From: Archangium violaceum
GTDB taxonomy: Bacteria; Myxococcota; Myxococcia; Myxococcales; Myxococcaceae
DNA: 64,000 bases
Direction of reading: 5' to 3'
Assembly (NCBI RefSeq): GCF_016859125.1
Contig: NZ_CP069338.1
Span: 6,945,501-7,009,500, forward strand
In this document: in pieces, positions 9,671-17,547 of the stretch
How positions within the stretch are numbered: position 1 is the stretch's first letter
Layout: each line of letters opens with the position of its first letter
Made by a program: the position numbers and the translations under genes
Notes under the pieces: model-generated
What the model was told of the DNA's origin: nothing
Seen by the model: the letters and a program-made list of their open reading frames with translations, nothing else
Databases searched by the model: none

Positions 9671-10845
9671 AGGCACGTGTGCTCATCGTGGACGACAGCG
9701 CGACGGTCCGGGCGGACATGCGCGGGGTGCTGAGCGCCGCGGGTTTCGGCACCACGCTGTGTGAGAGCCTCGCGGTCGCTCGCAAGGCGCTGAGCGAGAG
9801 TGAGTTCGACCTGGTCATCCTGGACATGCTGCTGCCGGATGGCGAGGGCGTGGAGTTGCTGGAGGAGCTGCGCCGGGCGCCTCGCACCGCGCACCTGCCC
9901 GTGTTGATGCTGTCCACCGAGGCGGCGGTGATGCAGCGGCTCAAGGGCCTGTCACATGGCGCCAACGACTATGTGGGCAAGCCCTACGACTCGGCGTACG
10001 TGGTGCGGCGCGCCCACGAGCTGACCCAGGTGCCCGAGGCGGATGGGACGCCGCGGCTGGTGTCGGCCGGCAGGCGCCGCCGGGTGATGGTGGTGGACGG
10101 GCGCATCGACTTCCGCCACCGCGCCGCGGACGCGCTGCGCAAGGATGGCCACGACGTCATCATCGCCGAGTCCGGAGAGGACGCCATGCGGCTGCTGGAG
10201 GCCCAGCCGGTGGATTGCATCCTGTTGGACCTGGAGATGCCGGGGCTGGAGGGCCCGGAGTGGGTGCGCGCCGTGAGGGCCCTGCCGGCGACGGCGCAGG
10301 TGGCCGTGGTGGGCCTGACGGCCGGCTTCGACGCGAAGCTCATCTCCGAGGCGTTGGCGGTGAAGGTGGATGCCTTCTGCTCCAAGACGGAGGACATCGA
10401 GGTGCTGCGCGCGCAGGTGCGCACCGAGCTGCGGCGCCGGGCGGAGTCCGAGCAGTCCGCCTCGGGTTCGATGGCCACTCCCCATCTGCCCCATCATTCC
10501 GTGGCCCCGATCGCTCCGGTGACGCACGTGGCTCCCGTGGTGCCGGCCACGGCCGCCCCCGCGCCCGCCATTGGAGCTGGCCACGGGTCCCTCTTCGACG
10601 CGCTGGTGGCGCGCTGCGGTTTGTCGCCCGTGATCGCTCCCTCCACCATGACGCGCGCCTGCCGCAAGGCCGGGGTGGAGCCTCAGCTGCTCACCCCCGC
10701 GTTGCTGGCCCGGGCGCTGCCGAGCATCCGCGACATGCTGCACATCTTCCTCGACGCCCAGGAGGCGGAGCGGCGCATCCAGTCCATCCAGGCGTTGGCG
10801 GAGTCCCCCGGCGCGCATTCGCTGGGGAAGACCCGCGGCTCCTGA
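9667..10845 (+). CDS. Tandem receiver (REC-REC) protein, likely operon output
   Basis: 392 residues. First receiver: VLIVDDSATVR, acceptor Asp53 in ILDMLLPDGEG, Lys in YVGKPYDS. Second receiver (about 138-260): VMVVDGRIDFRHR, acceptor in LLDLEMPGLEG and a GLTAG position, but the acidic pair is D-G instead of D-D/E, so Mg binding and phosphorylation may be impaired. A Pro/Ala/His-rich linker and a roughly 100-residue C-terminal helical region follow that I do not recognise. In Wsp systems this position codes WspR (REC-GGDEF); here there is no GGDEF motif, so output is probably through protein contacts. It closes the seven-gene operon. Confidence 0.85.
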   Translation: MKARVLIVDDSATVRADMRGVLSAAGFGTTLCESLAVARKALSESEFDLVILDMLLPDGEGVELLEELRRAPRTAHLPVLMLSTEAAVMQRLKGLSHGANDYVGKPYDSAYVVRRAHELTQVPEADGTPRLVSAGRRRRVMVVDGRIDFRHRAADALRKDGHDVIIAESGEDAMRLLEAQPVDCILLDLEMPGLEGPEWVRAVRALPATAQVAVVGLTAGFDAKLISEALAVKVDAFCSKTEDIEVLRAQVRTELRRRAESEQSASGSMATPHLPHHSVAPIAPVTHVAPVVPATAAPAPAIGAGHGSLFDALVARCGLSPVIAPSTMTRACRKAGVEPQLLTPALLARALPSIRDMLHIFLDAQEAERRIQSIQALAESPGAHSLGKTRGS

Positions 10846-10863
10846 GTCGCGGCCCGGCGTCCC

Positions 10864-11868
10864 TCAGGCGCCGGGCGGTTGCTCCAGCGCGCGCAGCTCG
10901 GCGCGGGCCCGGTACAGCCCCACCCCATAGACGACGGCGAGCGCCGCCAGGCAGGCCAACCCCAGCCCGTTGTAGCGGTGGATGAGCTCCAGCTCGCCCC
11001 AGTGGTACACGTCGACGAGCTTGGAGGGGTCGCTCAGCCCCACGCCCTCCATCTCCCCGAAGGGGATCCGTTCGAAGTCGGTTCGCGCGGCCCACCACTC
11101 CTCGAAGGCGTCCATGAAGGCCGCGGCGCCGATGGTCAGGTATCCCCAGTGGAGCCAACCCCGGCGCAGGGCGGAATCCCTGGGCGCGTAGAGGGTCGTC
11201 ATCAGGAGGCTTCCGAGCACCAGACAGCCTCCATCTCCTCCGAAGGTGATGAGCATCCGGGCCTTCGAGGGCGCGAGCACCACCGTGCCCACGAACTGGA
11301 GGACGAGCCCCGTGGCGCCGGCGATCATCAGGAGCCGGCTTCGGAGGAGGTAGCCGCGGAAGGCGAGCCCCCCGAGCAGGACGGCCAGCACCAGGAAGAC
11401 GAAGGTGGAGCGCACCTCCCCGGTGCGGGTGACCCACGGTCCGGGAATGGAAGGGAAGCCGCAGAACCAGGCGGTGACGGCGTGGCCCAGCTCATGAATC
11501 CACATGGAGAGGAAGATGCGGAGCAGGCGGCCCCATAGCGGGCTCTTCACGAGCAGCCAGGCCACGACCAACGCCACGGGAAGGGCGAACTGGCGCAGCC
11601 GCAGCTCCAGCCGTGCCTCCTCGAGCTCCCCACCCCAGGCGGAGCTCTCCGGAGGGAGGTGGGGAGGGCGCTCGGGCTCGCTCAGGGGGAAGGCCGCGAG
11701 CGCCTGGGGCTCCTCCTCCAGGGCGGGGGCTGATGGCGCGCTCCTGGTGGCGAGCTGCGCGGCACGGGCCTCCGCCTTGGCGTAGAGGACGCCACACCTC
11801 GGGCATTCCGGCGCGAGGATGCGAGGCTCACCACAGCGTGGGCAGAGCTTGGGCCGAGGACTCTCCAT
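10864..11868 (-). CDS. Zinc-ribbon, M50-like membrane metalloprotease
   Basis: 334 residues from the ATG at 11868 (MESPRPKL); an upstream in-frame ATG adds only a Pro/Gly-rich stretch. The N-terminus is a zinc ribbon of two CPRCG knuckles. A Pro/Glu-rich linker leads to a membrane part with several helices. The segment SMWIHELGHAVTAW contains HExxH-type HELGH inside a membrane helix, as in site-2 (M50) proteases, so intramembrane proteolysis is likely. The second metal-ligand motif of M50 proteases is not obvious; FMDAFEEWW is a possible equivalent. It converges with the chemosensory operon, leaving only 18 bases between the two stop codons. Substrate unknown. Confidence 0.7.
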   Translation of the reverse strand: MESPRPKLCPRCGEPRILAPECPRCGVLYAKAEARAAQLATRSAPSAPALEEEPQALAAFPLSEPERPPHLPPESSAWGGELEEARLELRLRQFALPVALVVAWLLVKSPLWGRLLRIFLSMWIHELGHAVTAWFCGFPSIPGPWVTRTGEVRSTFVFLVLAVLLGGLAFRGYLLRSRLLMIAGATGLVLQFVGTVVLAPSKARMLITFGGDGGCLVLGSLLMTTLYAPRDSALRRGWLHWGYLTIGAAAFMDAFEEWWAARTDFERIPFGEMEGVGLSDPSKLVDVYHWGELELIHRYNGLGLACLAALAVVYGVGLYRARAELRALEQPPGA

Positions 11869-11935
11869 CGGGTGGAGTGTACAGGGCCCTGGCCGGGGAG
11901 CGCCTGGGGGCACTCCCTTCCACACCGCGCCTCCG

Positions 11936-12367
11936 TCAGTGCAGGGTCTTCTTGAGACGGCTCAGCCGCTCATGGGTCCGCTTCTGCGCGGGCAGCAACT
12001 CCATCCGGACCAGGCGGCGGGCCTCGCCGTGTGTCTTGTCCAGATCGCGCTGGTAGTCCGCGAGGCCGTGATCCTCGCCCTCCTCGAGCGCCTGGATGGC
12101 CGCCTTCTCCCCGAGGAGATCGGCGCCTCCCTGCACCAGCTTCGCGAAGGCGCCCCATGGACCGGACCCCCCGGCGGGCGTCCCGCCCAGCTTCTCGATG
12201 CGCTCGCGAATGGACTCCACCCGGTGCTCGTGATCGTGGAGGCAGTCCTCCAACTGACTGCGAATCCGGTCATTCGACACGTGATCGATGGCCTGACGGT
12301 AGGTCTCCACCGCGGAGATCTCCCCGCGGAGGAAGGAGTTGAGCGTCTCGACATCGGTGTTCGCCAT
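11936..12367 (-). CDS. DUF2383/PA2169-type four-helix ferritin-like protein
   Basis: 143 residues starting MANTDVETLNSFLRGEISAV; the ATG at 12367 has GGAGG 8 bases upstream. The helical pattern with ETLN, SAVETYRQAI, CLHDHEHRVESIRERI and EEGEDHGLADYQ fits the DUF2383 ferritin-like family (four-helix bundle, often about 145 residues). The Glu/His residues in helices 1 to 3 could bind metal, but I cannot confirm a complete di-iron site. Function in this family is poorly known; a stress or storage role is often proposed. It lies 134 bases downstream of the Tat-exported epimerase gene. Confidence 0.7.
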   Translation of the reverse strand: MANTDVETLNSFLRGEISAVETYRQAIDHVSNDRIRSQLEDCLHDHEHRVESIRERIEKLGGTPAGGSGPWGAFAKLVQGGADLLGEKAAIQALEEGEDHGLADYQRDLDKTHGEARRLVRMELLPAQKRTHERLSRLKKTLH

Positions 12368-12501
12368 GCGCTTGGCCTCCAGCATGAGGTGACTCGCGCA
12401 AAGGTGGGGCTCCCTCGCGGAGCGGCAACGAGGGCTCCTTGGGATCGCCGTGCTCCGGGAGGGCGGTACGAGGGTTGCCCGCTCGCTGGCTTCGCGGGTG
12501 T

Positions 12502-13638
12502 CTACCTGCCCTGTGCCTGGGCCCAGAGCGAGAGCAGCTCCGCCTCTCGTTCCGGGGGGAGCCCGGCGCGTGGCTTGCCTCGGCGCTCCTCGGGCTGGCT
12601 CTTGAACCAGGCGAGCGTGTCCCGGGTGGTGACGACCGGCGAGCGGAACCGCAGTCCGGCCCGCACCGCCTTGGTGTTGCTGCGCAGGTGCATGCCGGCA
12701 TAGGCCCCGAAGGCCGGTGCCCAGATGGGGAGGGCTCCCTCGCCGTCCTCTCCGTTCTTCAGGAGGAACTCTCCGGGGACCCAGATGAGCTTCGTGTCCT
12801 TGCCCGTCACCTCCTTGCAGGCCGCGAACAGCTCGCCCATGGTCCAGGGCTTCTCCGGCCCCACGGCGTTGAAGGTGCCGGTGGTGTTGCGCTCGACCAG
12901 CACCACGAGCCACTCGGCCAGGTCTCGCACGTCGATGATCTGCAGGGGATCGGAGGGGCTGCCCGGGGCGAGCATCTCGCCGCCCTGCTCGTAGCGCAGC
13001 GGGAAGTACGTGAAGCGGTCCGAGCGATCCTCGGGGCCGACGATGTAGCCGGGGCGGACGACGGTGACGCGGCCCGGCAGGGCCTTCTCCGCGGCCTCCT
13101 CACACGCGCGCTTCAGCCCGCCGTAGTTCTCGAAGTTCTTGCCCATCGTCTCGACGTTGGGATCGGCGAGCGTCGCGGTCGCGGCGCTCTCGTCCGCGTG
13201 GGGCGTGTCGTTCTTCGCGTAGGCCGAGACGCTGGAGATGAAGATGTACTGCCCGACGTTGGGGGCCAGCAGCTCCGCGGAGGCGCGGACCATGCGCGGG
13301 AAGTAGCCCGAGGTGTCGATGACGGCGTCGAACGAGCGGCCCTCGAGTGCCTTCAGGCCCTCGTCCTTGTTCGGGTCCCGGTCTCCGTGCAGCTTCTCCA
13401 CGTCCGGAAAGAGCTCCGGCCGCGTCCTGCCTCGGTTGAAGAGCGTCAGCGTGTGCCCGCGTGCCTGGGCCGCGTTGACGAAGGCCGGGCCGAGGAATCC
13501 CGTCCCGCCGAGGACGAGGATCTTCTTCTTGGAGGTGGCGCGGCCCTCTCCGGAAATGGCGCGCAGGCTCGGGCCACACGCCGCCAACGCGGTCGCGGCC
13601 AGGGAGTACTGGAGGAACTGCCTTCGGGATGTCGTCAT
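12502..13638 (-). CDS. Tat-exported NAD(P)-dependent epimerase-like protein
   Basis: 378 residues. MTTSRRQFLQYSLAATALAA is a twin-arginine signal (RRQFL); an ACG lipobox-like site at the end of the hydrophobic stretch may make it a lipoprotein. The mature part is an extended short-chain dehydrogenase: ILVLGGTGFLGPAF dinucleotide loop, DAVIDTSGYFP, SSVSAYAKN, and a YGGLK (YxxxK) catalytic pair, ending with VRDLAEWLVVLVE and WF as in nucleoside-diphosphate-sugar epimerases. Tat export of a cofactor-loaded dehydrogenase is sensible because the protein folds with NAD(P) first. Substrate unknown. GGAGA precedes the ATG. Confidence 0.85.
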   Translation of the reverse strand: MTTSRRQFLQYSLAATALAACGPSLRAISGEGRATSKKKILVLGGTGFLGPAFVNAAQARGHTLTLFNRGRTRPELFPDVEKLHGDRDPNKDEGLKALEGRSFDAVIDTSGYFPRMVRASAELLAPNVGQYIFISSVSAYAKNDTPHADESAATATLADPNVETMGKNFENYGGLKRACEEAAEKALPGRVTVVRPGYIVGPEDRSDRFTYFPLRYEQGGEMLAPGSPSDPLQIIDVRDLAEWLVVLVERNTTGTFNAVGPEKPWTMGELFAACKEVTGKDTKLIWVPGEFLLKNGEDGEGALPIWAPAFGAYAGMHLRSNTKAVRAGLRFRSPVVTTRDTLAWFKSQPEERRGKPRAGLPPEREAELLSLWAQAQGR

Positions 13639-13805
13639 GGGTCTCCTTCCAGGACACCTGGCGGTCTTCTCTATTCCCGGAGTGCTTGCGAGGCATCGAG
13701 CCCTCGGCGTCTTCCGCGGGGAGCGTGGATGGAAACAGAGGCGTGCTTCCAGGGGTTCTCACAAAGAGGACCTGGGATGTTCAAACCAGACACGGGAGGG
13801 ACGCC

Positions 13806-14012
13806 ATGGGCACGCTGAAGGACACCGAGAAGGACACCGGATTCCAAACGGGTAGACGGAGCGCGGCTCCCGGCGCGCAGGGGCAGGCGAACACCGGAGC
13901 GCGTGAGCATGGCGTGGAAGAGGCCGCGCCCCAGACGTCCTGGACGAGCGCGGCTCCCGGTTCCCAGGGAGAGGCGAACACCCGCGCGAGGTTCAACCGT
14001 CGCGGGGGGTGA
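13806..14012 (+). CDS. Small protein with internal tandem repeat, function unknown
   Basis: 68 residues, ATG at 13806 with GGGAGG 5 bases upstream. It carries two copies, 29 codons apart, of SAAPGxQGxANTxAR (SAAPGAQGQANTGAR and SAAPGSQGEANTRAR), and ends ARFNRRGG. Highly polar, no signal or membrane segment. Its last 20 bases overlap the 3' end of the convergent M19 peptidase gene. The repeat is visible in DNA as well (13861-13897 and 13948-13984), so it could also be a non-coding direct repeat. Coding status uncertain. Confidence 0.4.
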   Translation: MGTLKDTEKDTGFQTGRRSAAPGAQGQANTGAREHGVEEAAPQTSWTSAAPGSQGEANTRARFNRRGG

Positions 14013-15732
14013 GGGGGAACCTGGGGATCGCCGCGTCCATCAACTCGCCCGCGGTGAGGGCCGCGCCTCGGGACTCGCAGGCCTCCCACATCTGGAGGAA
14101 GGCCTCGGCCGAGGAGAAGAGCGGGTCGAGCTGTGCGTCGGTCAGGCCCACGTGGACGAGGTCGCGGATGAAGTCCGGTAGCAGGCCGATGTGGGCCAAC
14201 CCATCGGTGTTGAAGTCGAACTCGCGCGTGTTGGCGCGTGATTTCACGAAGGGCACGTCCGTGCGGTACATGGTGCCCGAGTAGGGCAGGGGAGGCTTGT
14301 TGCGCTGCAGCATCTGCTGGACGGGCCGCCGTTTGATGCGCAGTGCGTCGTCCCGCAACCCGAAGGCGGCGTTTTCCCCATAACGAGGCCCCGGCTGTTG
14401 GTTGAGGCCATTGAAGTCGGTGCCCATGGCCACGCCGCCGCGGCCCACCTCGCGCAGCACGGAGAGGGCGTACTGGTAGGACTGGGCCCACGTCTTGGAC
14501 GAGCCCGCGCAGTCGTTCTCCACCGTACTGCCAGGGAAGTCCTTCAGCTCGTGCTGGTGGGTGATGGGGGCCAGCAACCCGCCCAACGCGAGGATGCGCC
14601 GCGCCTGAGCACGCGTCTTCATGTACTCGCTGGCGCGCTTGGCCTTGCGGCTCGTCTCCTGGACGGACAGGCCCTGCTCGCGGAAGGCGCAGTGCGAGGC
14701 GAGCACGGGGTAGTTCGTCTGCTCCGCCAGGGAGAGGACCTCGTCGGTGCAGCGCTCGGACATGTGCTCCACGTCGAGGATGAAGCCCTGGTGCATGGCC
14801 GCGCGCAGGAAGGCCTCGCCCGTGGGCGTGAGCCCGAGCTGGTTGACGTGGCCCTGGCCCGGGGCATTGAGCGCGTAGCCCTTCGGGTAGTGGGCCCGCT
14901 TCATCAGCTCGTAGAAGACGATGGCCGCCTTGTTCTGGGTGTCCAGGTCCTGCCCGAGCCGGAATCCCACGCTGGGGTCTCCCCGCACGTCGAAGTAGCG
15001 CCCGCGCAGGAAGTGGTTCAGCAGGTTGAACTTGTCGTCGTAGACGGCGGCGCCACCGAAGCTGTTGTTGGCCAGGTGCAGCGGCGTCATCATCCGGAAG
15101 CCCAGGTCCCGGAGCCATCGGAGGATGCGGGGCAGCTGCTCCAGGGAGAGTGGCTGGCGGTTGAGCGCCGAGCGGTCCCCCAGGATGCTATCCAGGGAAT
15201 CCACCTCCACGCCGGCCACCACGGCGAGCTTGCCGGACGCGATGAGCTGGCGGGCCTGCGAGGCGCTCAGGGCCAGGCCCATCCAGTCCGAGTGCCGCTC
15301 GGTGAAGCGGCGCAGCTCGCGCATCTGCTTCTCGATGGAGCTCTCGTCCTTGTCGGGGTGGCCGAACTGCTCCGCCAGCAGTTCGTTGTTGACGGCCACG
15401 CTGCAGCTCAGCCGCAGCCCTCCGTCGTGCGCCCGCTTCAGCCAATCCACGAAGACCTGTTGGTGGGCGAGCGTCGCGAAGGTGGGCCAGTTGGCATAGG
15501 TGCCATGGCCACAGGGGCCGTGGCCCAGACCGCCCTCGATGAAGAGCTGCACCATGGACCAGCCCCGCCCGAAATTGCCGAGGCCCCATGCTCCATGGGG
15601 GAAGACGTCGCAGCGGGCGAGCGCCCTCTCGATGTCACCATCCGGAAACCCGGCGAGCAGGTGTCCGCCGAAGCCCAGGTGCGCCATCATGTGGCAGTGC
15701 AGATCGGCGAAACCAAACACGGGGGACGTCAT
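13993..15732 (-). CDS. Membrane-dipeptidase-like (M19) metallohydrolase
   Basis: 579 residues, longer than the 330-420 usual for M19 dipeptidases. Motifs fit the family: ADLHCHMM at the N-terminus (metal HxH), VEVDSLD, DVEHMSERCTDEVL, YPVLASHCAFRE, and GVAMGTDFNGL. The extra length includes a Gly-rich N-terminal segment (about 20-90) and an insert around 140-160. No signal peptide, so it is probably cytoplasmic. Family members cleave dipeptides or related amides with two zinc ions. The ATG at 15732 has GGAGG 5 bases upstream and lies 33 bases after the radical SAM gene, so the two are probably one operon; the hydrolase may act on the product or leader of the radical SAM system (inference). 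Confidence 0.8.
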   Translation of the reverse strand: MTSPVFGFADLHCHMMAHLGFGGHLLAGFPDGDIERALARCDVFPHGAWGLGNFGRGWSMVQLFIEGGLGHGPCGHGTYANWPTFATLAHQQVFVDWLKRAHDGGLRLSCSVAVNNELLAEQFGHPDKDESSIEKQMRELRRFTERHSDWMGLALSASQARQLIASGKLAVVAGVEVDSLDSILGDRSALNRQPLSLEQLPRILRWLRDLGFRMMTPLHLANNSFGGAAVYDDKFNLLNHFLRGRYFDVRGDPSVGFRLGQDLDTQNKAAIVFYELMKRAHYPKGYALNAPGQGHVNQLGLTPTGEAFLRAAMHQGFILDVEHMSERCTDEVLSLAEQTNYPVLASHCAFREQGLSVQETSRKAKRASEYMKTRAQARRILALGGLLAPITHQHELKDFPGSTVENDCAGSSKTWAQSYQYALSVLREVGRGGVAMGTDFNGLNQQPGPRYGENAAFGLRDDALRIKRRPVQQMLQRNKPPLPYSGTMYRTDVPFVKSRANTREFDFNTDGLAHIGLLPDFIRDLVHVGLTDAQLDPLFSSAEAFLQMWEACESRGAALTAGELMDAAIPRFPLTPRDG

Positions 15733-15765
15733 GGGAACCTCCGGGGCCGACCGTGCGAGCCGCCA

Positions 15766-17031
15766 TCATGCCTGGGATGCGGGCGAAGGCGTATCCGCTT
15801 CGGCCCACTTTCGTTTCCTCACCAACTCCCGGGGCGTGGGCGGGCGCGGGTCGGGGGCGTCGAGTGGCTCGACAATGATATCGAAGAGACCATTGTCGAA
15901 GGGCCGACCGGGTGCGGGCGCCTTGGGGGCCAATCGTTCGCGCAGGCCCTGCTTCGCCAGTGTCCGTGCGCGGTAATGGCAATAGGGATTGTTACCCGGC
16001 CGGCCGAACAGCGAGTGCGCGGTGAAGCTGCACCCGGCTAGGCACGTCGCCGCGAAGGGGCAGGTGCGGCAGAAGCCCCAGAGGTCTTCCTGGGTGCGCG
16101 CGCGCGTGAAGGCGAGCTCCTTCGAGCCCTCCCAGATGTCACGCAGCGGCTGCTGGCGCAGGTTGCCGCCCACGTAGTGCGCCGTCTGCAGCGAGGGGCA
16201 GCCCTTTACGGCTCCGTTGGATTCGATCCCCATCACGTACCGGCCAGCCATGCAGCCGCGCCAGTGGTCCCCGGCGTCGGGGCGGGGTGAGCGCAGCAGG
16301 CCCTCCTCGGGCCCGAAGTACCCCAGGTTGTTGCCGGGCATGAGGGTGATGCCGTCCTCGAAGGCGCGGGTCTTCAGGGCCGCGATGCGCGGGAGCAGAT
16401 CGATCAGATCCCACGGCTGGAGCAGCATGGCCGGGCGGTCGGCCGCGCGCCCGAGTGGGGCGGTGATCTGCAGTTGCCAGGCGCGGATGCCCGAGCCCTT
16501 CAGGTGCTCGTAGAGCGGCTCCAGGTCCGCCTGGTTGAGCCGGTTGAGGTTGGTGTTGGCGGCCACGCGGATGCCGGCCGCTCCCAGGAAGCGCAGCGTC
16601 GCCGAGGCGGAGGCGAAGCTGCCCGGGGCGGCGCGCATCAGGTCGTGCGTCGGCTCCAGGCCATCGATGCTGACGGAGGCCGCGTACAGCCCGGCCTCCG
16701 CCATCTGCCGGGCGAGTGGCTCGGTGATGCCGCGACCGCCGGTGGTCATCCCCGGGCGGATGCCCGCCTCCTTCAAGGCGCGGATGATGTCGAGGAAGCC
16801 CGGGTGCAGGTAGGCCTCGCCGCCGATGAGCACCACCTCGCGGGCGCGCATCTCGCGGAGCTGCCGGACCACGTCCAGTGCCTCTTCGGTGGTGAGCTCG
16901 TCGGGGCGGTTCGTGCCCGCGCGAGAGCCACAGTGGGTGCAGGGCTGATCACACCGGAGGGTCAATTCCCAGACCACGTAGGCGGGGTGGTAGTCGGGAC
17001 GGGTGACGTCGAGTCGGCGCGGCATGGACAT
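15766..17031 (-). CDS. Radical SAM/SPASM maturase-like enzyme
   Basis: About 421 residues from the ATG at 17031 (MSMPRRLDVT); upstream frame residues look non-coding and no strong ribosome site is visible. The radical SAM cluster motif is CDQPCTHC (Cys27, 31, 34), followed by LIGGEAYLHPGF and SVSIDGLEPTHD. The C-terminal part is a SPASM domain with many cysteines: GCMAG, GCPSLQT, CRTCPFAATCLAGC and a late YC. SPASM proteins hold extra iron-sulphur clusters and most known ones modify peptides (PqqE, AnSME, sactipeptide maturases). It is followed by an M19 peptidase gene and is divergent from a small lipoprotein gene, an arrangement suggesting peptide or lipoprotein maturation (inference). Confidence 0.88.
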   Translation of the reverse strand: MSMPRRLDVTRPDYHPAYVVWELTLRCDQPCTHCGSRAGTNRPDELTTEEALDVVRQLREMRAREVVLIGGEAYLHPGFLDIIRALKEAGIRPGMTTGGRGITEPLARQMAEAGLYAASVSIDGLEPTHDLMRAAPGSFASASATLRFLGAAGIRVAANTNLNRLNQADLEPLYEHLKGSGIRAWQLQITAPLGRAADRPAMLLQPWDLIDLLPRIAALKTRAFEDGITLMPGNNLGYFGPEEGLLRSPRPDAGDHWRGCMAGRYVMGIESNGAVKGCPSLQTAHYVGGNLRQQPLRDIWEGSKELAFTRARTQEDLWGFCRTCPFAATCLAGCSFTAHSLFGRPGNNPYCHYRARTLAKQGLRERLAPKAPAPGRPFDNGLFDIIVEPLDAPDPRPPTPRELVRKRKWAEADTPSPASQA

Positions 17032-17200
17032 ACGTTCGGATGGAGCAAGAAGCGGGCGCAACCCCCTCCCCCTGACAGGCGTGTCATAGCGAGGAGACGG
17101 GAAAAGCCAGTCATTCCGAGACGTTCGGCGTGGCATGCACTTCGCTCAGGGCCCGGCCACCCGGCCACCATGAGGGTGGCCCGTGGAAAGAGGTGTCCCG

Positions 17201-17524
17201 ATGTCCTCTCTGTCCTCCTGTCAGAAGTGTCGTGGTTTCGTCCCTCCCGCGAGCACCGACTGCGTGCATTGCGGCGCGCCGATGGGTGAGTCGGCGCCGC
17301 GTGGGAGCGCGATGCTGAAGGGCTTGTTCTGCGTGGCCAGCGCGAGCGTGGCGGCCATCACGCTGATGGCCTGTTACGGCATGCCCCCCTGCGAGGAGCC
17401 CGCCCCGGATGGTGGCACCGACGAGTTCCACTGCTACGACTACGAGCCCGTGGAGGGTGACGGCGGCGTGCTGTCCGATGGTGGCACGCTGCCCACGGAC
17501 GCCGGAGTGGACGCGGGGAACTGA
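17201..17524 (+). CDS. Small lipoprotein with cytoplasmic zinc-ribbon leader; candidate radical SAM substrate
   Basis: 107 residues. The ATG at 17201 has AGAGG about 7 bases upstream. Residues 7-24 form a zinc ribbon (CQKC and CVHC). A hydrophobic helix (about 39-57) ends in a lipobox LMAC with Cys58, immediately followed by YGMPPCEEP. The C-terminal 45 residues are acidic, rich in DGG, with two further cysteines (64, 78). If Cys58 is lipidated, the zinc ribbon belongs to the removed leader, which is unusual. The start is 169 bases from the divergent radical SAM/SPASM gene. In Bacteroidetes, radical SAM-associated lipoproteins carry a Tyr-Gly-x-Pro motif just after the lipid cysteine; the resemblance supports a maturase-substrate pair, but this is inference. 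Confidence 0.75.
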   Translation: MSSLSSCQKCRGFVPPASTDCVHCGAPMGESAPRGSAMLKGLFCVASASVAAITLMACYGMPPCEEPAPDGGTDEFHCYDYEPVEGDGGVLSDGGTLPTDAGVDAGN

Positions 17525-17547
17525 CCCCGCGTCGGAGCAGTCCCGGG

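Noticed and set aside
12368-12913. In-frame N-terminal extension of the ferritin-like gene
   Set aside because: It runs antisense-shifted across the epimerase gene and lacks ferritin features; ATG 12367 has GGAGG at proper distance.
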